A program made the translations under genes and the position numbers. From CAIYRG01 sp036273455 (GTDB lineage: Bacteria > Pseudomonadota > Alphaproteobacteria > Micropepsales > Micropepsaceae): a DNA stretch of 64,000 nt. The stretch covers positions 62,001 to 126,000 of the forward strand of contig DASUHP010000033.1 of NCBI GenBank assembly GCA_036273455.1, in the 5' to 3' direction. Below are positions 54,483 through 63,427 of the stretch, one piece after another. Numbering within the stretch: position 1 is the first letter of the stretch; the number at the start of each line of letters is the position of its first letter. The notes below the pieces were generated by a model. That model was not told the DNA's origin and searched no databases. It saw only the letters and a list, made by a program, of their open reading frames with translations.

Positions 54483-54878
54483 ATGCCGATGAACAAACCT
54501 CATATCGAGTTTCTGGCGCTCGACATGAAATCAGGCTGGGCGACTCCGGAAGGCTATCCGGAAGGGATCAAGCAGAAAATTCTGGCGAGCGATCTGGATG
54601 AGCGGCGCAAAACTGGAAGCCGGACACGTTTGCTGCGCTTTGAACCCGGCGTTTTCACGATCGCGCCCTTTGTCCACGATCATTGGGAAGAGGTTTATCT
54701 CCTCTCCGGCGACCTTACGGTCGGTAATGATGGCGAAGGCAAGGGCGGTGAATCTTTCTTAAGCCCAACTTATGCATGCCGCCCGCCGGGCGTGCATCAT
54801 GGCCCATTCAAGTCCGAGAAGGGCTGCATGCTGTTCGAAATCCACTACTACGACGAAAGCCGGACCGGACCGAGATGA
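54483..54878 (+). CDS. cupin-domain protein
   Basis: A 131-residue single cupin. Motif 1 is PFVHDHWEEVYLLSGDLTVG (His-x-His...Glu metal ligands) and motif 2 PPGVHHGPFKSEKGCMLFEI. Such proteins act as small metal-dependent isomerases, dioxygenases or sensors. It follows DUF2848 by 15 bases and overlaps the next start (ATGA). Confidence 0.8.
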   Translation: MPMNKPHIEFLALDMKSGWATPEGYPEGIKQKILASDLDERRKTGSRTRLLRFEPGVFTIAPFVHDHWEEVYLLSGDLTVGNDGEGKGGESFLSPTYACRPPGVHHGPFKSEKGCMLFEIHYYDESRTGPR

Positions 54879-55816
54879 CGCGGCCCATCAAGCTGGCGAT
54901 TCCGGACCTCATCTCAAATTCCTATTTCCCGGCAGTTGCCGCCGTTGAGCTTGGATTTTTCCGCCGCGAGGGAATCGATGCATCGGTCGAGCTGATTTTT
55001 CCCGTCGACAAATCCTACGCGGCATTGCGGGATGGTGCGGTAGATCTTGTCGGCGGATCGGCACATTCGGCTTTGGCGGCATTTCCCGAATGGCGCGGCG
55101 CCAAGCTGCTCTGCGCGCAGGGACAGGGCATGTACTGGTTCCTGGTCATGCATTCGCGCTTCCAGGCGCGACGCGGCGATCTCAATTGCGTAAAAGGCAA
55201 AAGCATCGGCGCCGCACCCTGGGTCGATCTTGGATTGCGTCAACTCCTGATTGAGGCTGGCATCGACCTGAAGCGCGACGAGGTCCGGATTGCACCAGTG
55301 CCCGGTGCACAGGGCGCCGGAATAAATTTCGGCTTGACGGCGGCGAGAGCCCTGCAGGATGGAAAGATCGATGGCTTTTGGGCCAACGGCATGGGCGCCG
55401 AAGTCGCCGTAAGAACTGGCGCAGGGACAATCGTTCTCGACATTCGTCGCGGCGATGGCCCCAAAGCCTGTTTCAATTACACCATGGCATCGATTGCGGC
55501 GACCGACCGGCTGATCGAGCGCGAGCCGGAGATTGCTGAAGCCGCCATTCGCGCGATCGTCAACACCCAGGCTGCATTGCGAGCCGATCCGTCACGCGCA
55601 GCTGCGGTTGGACGGAAATTGTTTCCGGCCGATGCGGCGGCACTCATCGCGGGTCTCGTTGCGCGCGACACACCGCTTTACGATGCGTCGATTTCTCGTG
55701 AATTCGTCATCGGCATGAATCAATTCTCGCGCGACGCCGGCATTCTACGCGGCGATCCAGACTATGACGATATTGTCGCAACGAAGCTAAGCCATCTGTG
55801 GAATACTTCAACGTGA
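54875..55816 (+). CDS. NMT1/THI5-like ligand-binding protein without signal peptide
   Basis: A 313-residue protein from the ATG at 54875, coupled to the cupin by a 4-base overlap. It has the periplasmic binding fold (KLAIPDLISNSYFPAVAAVE, VKGKSIGAAPWVDLGLRQLL, DGFWANGMGAEVA). No hydrophobic leader or lipobox is present, and no start giving one lies upstream, since the frame before 54875 is the out-of-frame cupin sequence. It may be cytoplasmic, as an enzyme or ligand carrier, like yeast THI5 relatives. Its stop overlaps the convergent egtD stop by 9 bases. Confidence 0.75.
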   Translation: MTRPIKLAIPDLISNSYFPAVAAVELGFFRREGIDASVELIFPVDKSYAALRDGAVDLVGGSAHSALAAFPEWRGAKLLCAQGQGMYWFLVMHSRFQARRGDLNCVKGKSIGAAPWVDLGLRQLLIEAGIDLKRDEVRIAPVPGAQGAGINFGLTAARALQDGKIDGFWANGMGAEVAVRTGAGTIVLDIRRGDGPKACFNYTMASIAATDRLIEREPEIAEAAIRAIVNTQAALRADPSRAAAVGRKLFPADAAALIAGLVARDTPLYDASISREFVIGMNQFSRDAGILRGDPDYDDIVATKLSHLWNTST

Positions 55817-56770
55817 CTCCAGCCAGTGCAGGCTGAATAACCCGCCCGGGTCACACCAGAATTTGCGCGGCATGAAACCCGAGGACATGGCGATTTCCTG
55901 AAAACTTTCGACCGTGTATTTGTAGGAATACTCCGTCAAAATCGCGTCGCCTGCCGAAAATTCAAACGACTGCCCGGAAACATTCGCCGTCTGCCGGATT
56001 GCGCTGATCAGATGCATCTCAATCCGGCTCTCTGCCGGGTTGTAGAATGCATAATGGAAAAAGCGTGACGGAACGAAATCCGCGCCGGCATCGCGGTTGG
56101 CGCGCACCAGCAGATTGAGGTTGAATGCCGCCGTGATACCGGCTCGATCATTGTAGGCCGCGTGCAATATCGCCGGGTCCTTCACCAAATCGACGCCGAT
56201 TAAGAGCGCACCTCCATCCAGAATTCCGGCCGCCGCCGAGAGAAATTGGCGCGCTTGCAGCGGTGTAAAATTGCCGATGGTCGAACCCGGAAAGAAGCCG
56301 AGACGACGCGATTCTGATGTCAACGGCCATCGCAGGTTTGCGGTAAAATCGCCAATCACGGGATGGACCTGCAAGGACGGGTAATCCCGGCGCAGCCCAT
56401 TCGCGAGCTGGTCCAGCCAGGTGATGGAGAAATCGACAGGTACATAGGCGCGCGGATGCCGGAAAGCGTCGAGCAGTATACGGATTTTATCGCCCGCTCC
56501 GGCACCGAATTCCATGATCCCGACACCTGGACCCGCCAGGCTCGAAATCTCTGCCGCATGCGCGCGCAGGAGGGCCGTTTCGGTGCGCGTCAGATAGTAT
56601 TCGGGGAGCGTGCAAATCTCATCGAAAAAGCGGGCACCAGCCGCGTCGTAAAAATATTTGGATGGGATGCTTTTCGGAGATCGCGCGAGGCCTGCGACCA
56701 GCGCTTCGCGAAAACCATCAGACATCGCCGCGGAGGCGCGGGCGAAGCCGTCTTCCTGAATCGATTTCAT
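55808..56770 (-). CDS. egtD: L-histidine N-alpha-methyltransferase EgtD
   Basis: A 320-residue SAM-dependent enzyme that trimethylates histidine to hercynine, the first step of ergothioneine synthesis. SIPSKYFYDAAGARFFDEIC, then LPEYYLTRTE, is the family opening. The SAM loop is IMEFGAGAGDKIRILLD, and FFPGSTIGNFTPLQA and DAILTEYSYKYTVESF are further EgtD blocks. The ATG at 56770 overlaps the egtB stop, so the two are coupled; the longer open frame upstream lies within egtB and is not used. Confidence 0.93.
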   Translation of the reverse strand: MKSIQEDGFARASAAMSDGFREALVAGLARSPKSIPSKYFYDAAGARFFDEICTLPEYYLTRTETALLRAHAAEISSLAGPGVGIMEFGAGAGDKIRILLDAFRHPRAYVPVDFSITWLDQLANGLRRDYPSLQVHPVIGDFTANLRWPLTSESRRLGFFPGSTIGNFTPLQARQFLSAAAGILDGGALLIGVDLVKDPAILHAAYNDRAGITAAFNLNLLVRANRDAGADFVPSRFFHYAFYNPAESRIEMHLISAIRQTANVSGQSFEFSAGDAILTEYSYKYTVESFQEIAMSSGFMPRKFWCDPGGLFSLHWLESR

Positions 56771-58026
56771 GCATCCCCTGCCAGGCGGACTCCGGAAAAT
56801 TGCCACCGCGCACCAGGGTGGAAGAAATTCCGGTATCCGGGCCTGATGTGGTCGGCTGGTGTAACGCATGAACCGCCCCGCAAGACGATCTGGCCGGACA
56901 TGAATTTGCCGTTGTACTCCGAGGCAGGCCCACTCCACGGCTTAAATCCCGGGTATGGATCGTAGGCAGAACGAGTCCATTGCCACGCATCGCCATAAAA
57001 CTGGCTCTCGGCTTGTTTGGCCGGTTCCGGATGCAGGCGATCCAACCGCAGGAAATTCCCCGCGAGCGGCTCTCGCCTCGCTGCTGTCTCCCACTCAAAT
57101 TCGGTTGGCAGCCGCTTGCCGCACCATCGGGCATAGGCCTCGGCTTCATAGAAGCTGATGTGAACGACGGGTTCGGAAAGCCGCAGCGGCCGCGCTCCAC
57201 CCAATGTGAAAATCGTCCATTCATCCTGGTTCTTCATCCAGTAGAGCGGAGCACGGATATTCTGCGTCTGGATGAAATTCCAACCGTCGGACAACCACAG
57301 TTCGGGCCGCTGATAACCGCGGTCACGGATGAAATCCAGGTATTCGCCGCAGGTCGCAAGCCGCGATGCGAGCCGGAATGGCGCCAGCAGAACACGATGA
57401 CGCGGCTGTTCATTGTCGAAAGCGAAGCTTCCAGTTCCGCTGCCGATCCAGTACAGGCCATCGGCGTGGTCGCGCCACGTGAGTGGCGCCGGAGTCACAT
57501 CCGCTCGTTCTGGAAGCCCGGAATATGCCGGTAAAAGCGGGTTACAGGACAGCGCGTGCTTGATGTCGGTCAGGATCAATTCCTGATGCTGCTGCTCGTG
57601 TTGCAGGCCGAGTTCAAACAATTTTTCCGTTTCGGCAGTAAACGGATGATCCAGCAGCTGCAGCATTGCCGCACCGACATGCTCGCGGTATCGCAGAATA
57701 TGTTCACATGATGGGCGCGTGATCATGCCGCGCTGAGGACGCGGATGCCGGTCGCCGAGAGACTCGTAATAGGAATTGAACAGGTACTGGAAGCGCGGAT
57801 CATATGCTTCGTATCCGGACGCGTGCGGGATCAGCAGCAAGGTCTCGAAGAACCACGTCGTATGCGCGAGGTGCCATTTGACCGGGCTGGCATCGGGCAT
57901 GGATTGGATGCATTGATCTTCGGGGCTTAGTGGGGCTGCCAATTCTTCCGTCAGGCGCCGCACGGCCGACAGACGCGCCGCCATCGAATTGGCATCCGGT
58001 TGGGCTTTGGTGGAAATGCCGGACAT
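56767..58026 (-). CDS. egtB: ergothioneine biosynthesis sulfoxide synthase EgtB
   Basis: A 419-residue non-heme iron enzyme that joins hercynine and a cysteine thiol using oxygen. The N-terminal DinB-like domain carries the iron histidines: His55 (WHLAHTTWFFE), and His143 and His147 (LQHEQQHQELI). The C-terminal FGE-sulfatase-like domain ends with VLRGGSCVTPADHIRPGYRN. No egtA or egtC is beside it, so it may use cysteine directly as some EgtB types do, or glutamylcysteine made elsewhere. It follows zwf by 6 bases. Confidence 0.93.
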   Translation of the reverse strand: MSGISTKAQPDANSMAARLSAVRRLTEELAAPLSPEDQCIQSMPDASPVKWHLAHTTWFFETLLLIPHASGYEAYDPRFQYLFNSYYESLGDRHPRPQRGMITRPSCEHILRYREHVGAAMLQLLDHPFTAETEKLFELGLQHEQQHQELILTDIKHALSCNPLLPAYSGLPERADVTPAPLTWRDHADGLYWIGSGTGSFAFDNEQPRHRVLLAPFRLASRLATCGEYLDFIRDRGYQRPELWLSDGWNFIQTQNIRAPLYWMKNQDEWTIFTLGGARPLRLSEPVVHISFYEAEAYARWCGKRLPTEFEWETAARREPLAGNFLRLDRLHPEPAKQAESQFYGDAWQWTRSAYDPYPGFKPWSGPASEYNGKFMSGQIVLRGGSCVTPADHIRPGYRNFFHPGARWQFSGVRLAGDA

Positions 58027-58032
58027 TCTTTT

Positions 58033-59565
58033 TTATGATGAGGCTTGAGTGTTGGCTCGCGGCGGAATTAATGGGCGCCACCGCCGGCCACTACGCCCGA
58101 TCATGATGTTGGCTTCATCCGGGCCTTCCGAACCGGCCGGATAGAGCGGCAATGGATCGGACTTGTTGCCTTTCCAGTCATCAAGAATCGGTTGAATGAT
58201 GCGCCACGCCGATTCGATCGTATCGGCGCGTTGGAACAGACTGGCGTCACCAATCATGCAATCATAGAGCAGGGTTTCGTATCCCGTCGCCGCCTGAGCC
58301 TGGAAATATTCGCTGTACTTGAACCGCATCTCGACATCCCCGATCCGCACATCCGGGCCGGGAATTTTTGCGCCAAACCGCAGACTGACGCCCTCGTCAG
58401 GCTGAATCATCAGCGTTAAGTCGTTATTCGTCAGGCGGTCGACCGGAGTATTCTGGAAAACGGCAAGGGGTGCCTGTTTGAACCGCACGATCACCTGACT
58501 CTTCCGGGCCGCGAGGGCTTTTCCCGTGCGCAGATAGAACGGCACGCCTGCCCAACGCCAGTTATCAACCATGAGCCGCAGTGCGACGTAAGTTTCGGTG
58601 GAGGAACCGCTATTGACGTCGTGCTCTTCCTGATATGCCGGGACGGATTTGCCGTTTGTCCTGCCTGCTGCATACTGCGCCCGGACAACATCGCTGTGCA
58701 ACCTGTCCCGGCTGAAGCTATGGATCGCGTCGAGGACCTTTCCCTTTTCGTTGCGTGTCGCATTCGCATCAAAACAAGACGGCGGCTCCATGGCAATCAA
58801 GGTCAACACCTGGAAAAGATGATTTGGCACCATGTCGCGCAACGCGCCGGTCGCGTCGTAAAAACTGCCGCGTGTTCCGATGCCGATGGATTCCGCGACC
58901 GTGATCTGCACATGGTCGATGTAGTTGCGGTTCCAAAGCGGCTCGAATAATCCGTTGGCAAACCTCAGGACCATGATGTTCTGGACGGTTTCCTTCCCGA
59001 GATAATGATCGATCCGGAATATCTGACTCTCATCCAGAAATTTCCACAGCAGGCCGTTCAGATTCCTGGCCGATTCAAGATCGTTTCCGAAGGGCTTCTC
59101 GATGACCACACGCCGCCACTGCCCTTGCGGCTGACGCACCAGCCCCGCCGCACCCAGTTGTTGGACGACCTGGCCAAATTCACTGGCAGGAATAGCGAAA
59201 TAGAACAGATAATTGCCGCCAGTCCCGGACTTGCTGTCAATCTCGCCGAGCAGCTTGCCCAGCCGCTGATACGTCGCCGCATCATCCAGATTGCCGGAAA
59301 GATATTGCATGCGTTGTGCCAACCATTCCCAATCGGACTGGTTGATTTTTTCGCCGGATAGTTGATCGAAACCTTTGCGCAGCGTGTCGCGAAACTGCGC
59401 CGCGGTGATCTCCCTGCGTGCGACGCCGGCAATCGCGAACGATTCCGGCAATAAGCCGGAACGCTTCAGATGATAGATCGCCGGCATCAGCAATCGTTTT
59501 GTCAGGTCACCCGAGGCGCCAAAGATCACCAGAACGCAAGGGCTTGCGGGAGTCGAATCCTGCAT
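58033..59565 (-). CDS. zwf: glucose-6-phosphate 1-dehydrogenase
   Basis: A 510-residue enzyme of usual length that oxidises glucose 6-phosphate and makes NADPH. The nucleotide loop is FGASGDLTKRLLMPA (15-29), then EKPFG (156-160) and the substrate and active site RIDHYLGKE (184-192). Gaps to gnd before it (3 bases) and egtB after it (6 bases) show it is in one operon. With glk at the other end of the window this gives a route from glucose to reducing power. Confidence 0.96.
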   Translation of the reverse strand: MQDSTPASPCVLVIFGASGDLTKRLLMPAIYHLKRSGLLPESFAIAGVARREITAAQFRDTLRKGFDQLSGEKINQSDWEWLAQRMQYLSGNLDDAATYQRLGKLLGEIDSKSGTGGNYLFYFAIPASEFGQVVQQLGAAGLVRQPQGQWRRVVIEKPFGNDLESARNLNGLLWKFLDESQIFRIDHYLGKETVQNIMVLRFANGLFEPLWNRNYIDHVQITVAESIGIGTRGSFYDATGALRDMVPNHLFQVLTLIAMEPPSCFDANATRNEKGKVLDAIHSFSRDRLHSDVVRAQYAAGRTNGKSVPAYQEEHDVNSGSSTETYVALRLMVDNWRWAGVPFYLRTGKALAARKSQVIVRFKQAPLAVFQNTPVDRLTNNDLTLMIQPDEGVSLRFGAKIPGPDVRIGDVEMRFKYSEYFQAQAATGYETLLYDCMIGDASLFQRADTIESAWRIIQPILDDWKGNKSDPLPLYPAGSEGPDEANIMIGRSGRRWRPLIPPRANTQASS

Positions 59566-59568
59566 CAG

Positions 59569-60546
59569 TCAGCCGCCATGTTTCGGTTCGACATGGCCGC
59601 CAAACTTGTTGCGCATGGCAGACAGCAGCTTGTCGGCAAATAACGCCTCTTCCCGGGATCGCAACCGCGCATAAAGGGCCGATGATAGAACGTCGGCCGG
59701 CACGCCGTTTTCAATCGCATTGATGAGGGTCCAGCGGCCCTCGCCGGAGTCCTCAACATATCCCGTGTAGCGCGACAACTCCGGATCCTCCGCGAGAGCG
59801 GACGCGGTGAGATCGAGCAGCCAGGAACCGATGACGCTTCCCCGGCGCCACAACTCGGCGATCTCGGGCAGATCGAGAGTGTAACGCTCCTCTTCGCGAG
59901 CAGAGCCTGACGCATGACGCAAGATGTCGAAGCCCTCGGCATAGGCTTCCATCAGCCCATATTCGATGCCGTTGTGCACCATTTTGACAAAATGCCCGGC
60001 GCCCGATGGTCCGCAGTGCAAATAACCCTGCTCGGCAGTCCCACCCCGTGCGCGGCCCTCCGCCGGCGGAATTCCTGACTGTCCCGGCGCCAACGCGGAA
60101 AAGACCGGATCCAACCGCTGAACAGCTGCGTCGTCGCCGCCGATCATCATGCAGTAACCGCGGTCGAGGCCCCACACACCGCCGCTGGTGCCAACATCGA
60201 TGAGATCGATGCCCTTTTCCCGCAGCATGCCGGCGCGGCGAATGTCATCCCGGTAATAGGTATTGCCGCCGTCAATCACGACGTCCGCCGCGTCCAGAAG
60301 ACGGGAAAGCTCGACAATAGTTGTTTCGGTGATTTCCCCGGCGGGCAGCATCACCCAGACGGCGCGCGGCTTTTGTAACTGTTTGGCGAGTTGAGCGAGG
60401 TCACTGGCGCCGGTCGCACCTTCTTTCGCCAATTCCGCAGTGGCAGTGGATTTCGCGTCGAACACGACGCAGCTATGGCCGTGCGCCATCAAGCGGCGGG
60501 CGATATTCCCGCCCATTCGACCGAGCCCGATAATCCCGATCTGCAT
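59569..60546 (-). CDS. gnd: 6-phosphogluconate dehydrogenase, short (YqeC/GndA-like) type
   Basis: A 325-residue enzyme from the ATG at 60546 (MQIGIIGLGRMGGNIARRL), the short form of about 300-330 residues rather than the 470-residue form. VIDGGNTYYRDDIRR and DVGTSGGVWGLDRGYCMMIGG are family blocks, and HFVKMVHNGIEYGLMEAYAE holds the catalytic Lys. It decarboxylates 6-phosphogluconate to ribulose 5-phosphate. Short forms are often NAD-preferring. It lies 51 bases after tal-pgi; no lactonase gene is in the window. Confidence 0.93.
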   Translation of the reverse strand: MQIGIIGLGRMGGNIARRLMAHGHSCVVFDAKSTATAELAKEGATGASDLAQLAKQLQKPRAVWVMLPAGEITETTIVELSRLLDAADVVIDGGNTYYRDDIRRAGMLREKGIDLIDVGTSGGVWGLDRGYCMMIGGDDAAVQRLDPVFSALAPGQSGIPPAEGRARGGTAEQGYLHCGPSGAGHFVKMVHNGIEYGLMEAYAEGFDILRHASGSAREEERYTLDLPEIAELWRRGSVIGSWLLDLTASALAEDPELSRYTGYVEDSGEGRWTLINAIENGVPADVLSSALYARLRSREEALFADKLLSAMRNKFGGHVEPKHGG

Positions 60547-60597
60547 CCCTGTCCTCGTCACAAAACCATATCAGTTGCGATGCAGCCGCAATCGCAA

Positions 60598-63426
60598 TCA
60601 GCCCTGGGCAAGAGCGTCTGAAATGGCCTGTTCCAATTTCATCAGTCCCGAAGAGCCATCACCTGCCAGATGTATGTGCAATGCCCGGCGACTCCGTTCA
60701 TTCAAAACCTCAAAATCGCCGCGCGCGGTGGCTTCGATGACCTTACCAAATGTATAGGATTGGCCCGGCACGGGAAGATCGGGTTCATAGTCGCTGGTGA
60801 TCTGGAGAAACGCGCCGGTATTTGGCCCACCTTTGTAAGCCTGTCCGGTCGAATGGAGAAAGCGCGGGCCGATTTCGGCGCAGGTCGCGATTTTTTTTCG
60901 ATCGCGGATGTTAACCCGGATTTGTTGCAGTGTGGATTTTACGGTGGAGTTTGGGTTGAGATAGGCCAGCAATGCGCAATAGTCGCCGGGCTTCGTCGCG
61001 GCAAAGAATTGTTTCAGCACGCCGCTTAAGGAATTGCCGCGGGAATTGAGCATGCCCATGGCCGGGCCGCCGCCATACAGCCGGATTCCGTCTTCGGCAA
61101 ACAGCGGCGTTTCCGGCGCCGCTTTTGCAGCGTCTTTCATCAACGCGCGAGTTTTCACCTTGCTGGCTTCGACGTCCGGCTGATCGAAGGGATTGATTCC
61201 AATAACGCCGCCCGCAATCGCCGTGGCCATTTCCCAGCGAAAGAATTCCTGGCCAATGTCATAGGGATCGGCGATGGCAAATCGCAGCACCGGCTGGCCC
61301 GCTTTTTCGAGCGCGGCAACAGCATTGTCCTGATCAACGTCCGATTCACGGTCCAATCGCAAATAGGCGAAGAGGCGATCCCGGCCATAGCCGTCGGGCG
61401 AGGTCAGCGGCTCGGCATCAATCGGGATCAATCCTTTGCCCTGCTTACCGGTGGATTCGGCGAGGAGCTGTTCGAGCCAGGCGCCAAAATCCGCGATGCG
61501 CGGCGAAGCGATGATCGTTACCTTGTCACGGCCGGACTTCGCCAGTGTTCCAAGCGCGACGCCGAGCAAGACACCCGGGTTTTGTTCGGGCGGGACATGC
61601 CGGTCGCAGGAACGCACCATTTTGGCCGCCGACTCAAGTAACCGGGAGACGTCCACCCCGGAAATCGCCGCGGGTACCAGTCCAAACACCGACAGCACAG
61701 AATATCTCCCGCCGATCGCGGGATTACCGGAAAACACGTGACGGAAGTGCCGTTCTTTCGCAACGCGCTCGAGCTGTGAGCCGGGGTCGGTAATCGCGAC
61801 GAAGCGCGGCGCGGCGGCGCCCTTTTTCACCTTCTCAACCCGATCCCAGAAATAATCCATCAGGATATTGGGCTCGAGAGTGGTTCCGGACTTGCTCGAA
61901 ACAATGAACGCCGCTTTTGCCAGGTCGATTTTTCCCTCAACCTCCCGAATGGCTTGCGGATGCGTCGAATCGAGGACGTGCAAGACCGGCCATTGCTTGC
62001 GCGCGCCAAATGTCCGCGCGAATACTTCGGCGCCGAGGCTTGATCCTCCCATGCCGAGCAGGACTGCATTGGTGATGCCGTCCTTCTGCAAGCCTGACGC
62101 AAGCGCATCGATTTTCTGAATCTGCGCCCGGCTGTCATCGACGGCATTCAGCCACCCGAGCCATTTATCTTCGTCCGTTCCGGTCCACAGATTGGCATCC
62201 TTGCCCCACAGATCGCGAATCTTTCCCGCTTTGGTCCATTCTTCGAGCGTGTTCTGCACGGCTTCGGCGGTGGCTTTATCCAGACTTGCCGAATAGCGGT
62301 TGAGTGCCGCGCCAAGCGTCTGGGCACGCCGCTGTTCGACGCCTGCCAACAATCCGTCGAAGGATTCTGCAAACGATTTGACGCCTTCAACCGTCAATTT
62401 GTCGGTCACTTCGTTGAGCGAAATCCCGAACTTTTCCAGCAAATTCAGCTGCTGCTGTGCAGCGGGTATATCGGCCTCGATCGTGTTTGCGACCTTGCCA
62501 TGATCGCGAAACGCCTCGATTGTCTCGATCGGCATGGTGTTGATCGTATCGGGCCCGATCAGATCCTCAACATACATCACATCGCGATAGGCGGGATTTT
62601 TGGTACTCGTGCTTGCCCATAGCAGCCGCTGGACGCGTGCGCCGCGCTGCTGCAATGCGTCCCAGCGCGAGCCCGAGAAGAGCTGTTTGTAGTCCTGGTA
62701 AGCGAGCTTCGCATTGGCAACGGCGATCCTGCCGCGCAAATCGGCAAGTTTCTGATCGGGCCGCTGTTTTATCTTCGCATCGATCAGTTTGTCCACGGCC
62801 GTGTCGATGCGGCTGACAAAGAAGCTCGCGACGCTGGCGAGACGGCGGGCATCGCCACCGGCAGCGGTCAACTGCTCGAGCGCCGCGATATAGGCTTCAG
62901 CCACCTGGCGATAGACGTGACGCGCGAAGAGAAGCGTGATGTTGATATTGATGCCTTCGCCCAGAAGCTGCCGGATGGCGGGAACCCCTGCTTCGGTTCC
63001 CGGCACTTTGATCATGACATTCGGCCGGGCGACTTCGTTCCACAGCCGCCGTGCCTCCGCGACTGTGCCGTCGGTATCGTTTGCGAGGTAGGGCGAGACT
63101 TCCAGACTGACGAACCCATCCGCACCACCAGTGCTGCGATAGACCGGCAACAGAATATCGGCAGCACTTCGAATGTCCTCAATCGCGACATGCTCGTAGA
63201 GACGCATGGCATCGCAATCGGAACCGGCGATCGTCGAATTCAGTGAGCTGTCGTACTCGCTGCCTGAGATTATGGCCTTGCGGAATATTGTCGGATTGGA
63301 GGTGACGCCGGACACTCCGTCCTCATCGACAAGCCGTTTGAAGCTTCCATTCCCGACGAATTGGCGGTCGAGAAAATCCATCCAGACCGACTGGCCGTAT
63401 TCATGAAGACGTTTCAGCGGATTCAC
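60598..63426 (-). CDS. tal-pgi: bifunctional transaldolase/glucose-6-phosphate isomerase
   Basis: A 942-residue fusion. Residues about 1-370 are transaldolase (MDFLDRQFVGNGSFKRLVDE, SNPTIFRKAI and the Schiff-base Lys in NVMIKVPGTEAGVPAI). Residues about 395-942 are phosphoglucose isomerase (LGMGGSSLGAEVFARTFG, IVSSKSGTTLEPNI). I start at GTG 63426, one base after the tkt stop, because it begins the domain (VNPLKRLHEYGQSVWMD); the longer frame to 63561 runs into tkt. The fusion is known in several alphaproteobacteria and actinobacteria and returns pentose phosphates to glucose 6-phosphate for the zwf step. Confidence 0.94.
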   Translation of the reverse strand: MNPLKRLHEYGQSVWMDFLDRQFVGNGSFKRLVDEDGVSGVTSNPTIFRKAIISGSEYDSSLNSTIAGSDCDAMRLYEHVAIEDIRSAADILLPVYRSTGGADGFVSLEVSPYLANDTDGTVAEARRLWNEVARPNVMIKVPGTEAGVPAIRQLLGEGININITLLFARHVYRQVAEAYIAALEQLTAAGGDARRLASVASFFVSRIDTAVDKLIDAKIKQRPDQKLADLRGRIAVANAKLAYQDYKQLFSGSRWDALQQRGARVQRLLWASTSTKNPAYRDVMYVEDLIGPDTINTMPIETIEAFRDHGKVANTIEADIPAAQQQLNLLEKFGISLNEVTDKLTVEGVKSFAESFDGLLAGVEQRRAQTLGAALNRYSASLDKATAEAVQNTLEEWTKAGKIRDLWGKDANLWTGTDEDKWLGWLNAVDDSRAQIQKIDALASGLQKDGITNAVLLGMGGSSLGAEVFARTFGARKQWPVLHVLDSTHPQAIREVEGKIDLAKAAFIVSSKSGTTLEPNILMDYFWDRVEKVKKGAAAPRFVAITDPGSQLERVAKERHFRHVFSGNPAIGGRYSVLSVFGLVPAAISGVDVSRLLESAAKMVRSCDRHVPPEQNPGVLLGVALGTLAKSGRDKVTIIASPRIADFGAWLEQLLAESTGKQGKGLIPIDAEPLTSPDGYGRDRLFAYLRLDRESDVDQDNAVAALEKAGQPVLRFAIADPYDIGQEFFRWEMATAIAGGVIGINPFDQPDVEASKVKTRALMKDAAKAAPETPLFAEDGIRLYGGGPAMGMLNSRGNSLSGVLKQFFAATKPGDYCALLAYLNPNSTVKSTLQQIRVNIRDRKKIATCAEIGPRFLHSTGQAYKGGPNTGAFLQITSDYEPDLPVPGQSYTFGKVIEATARGDFEVLNERSRRALHIHLAGDGSSGLMKLEQAISDALAQG

Positions 63427-63427
63427 T

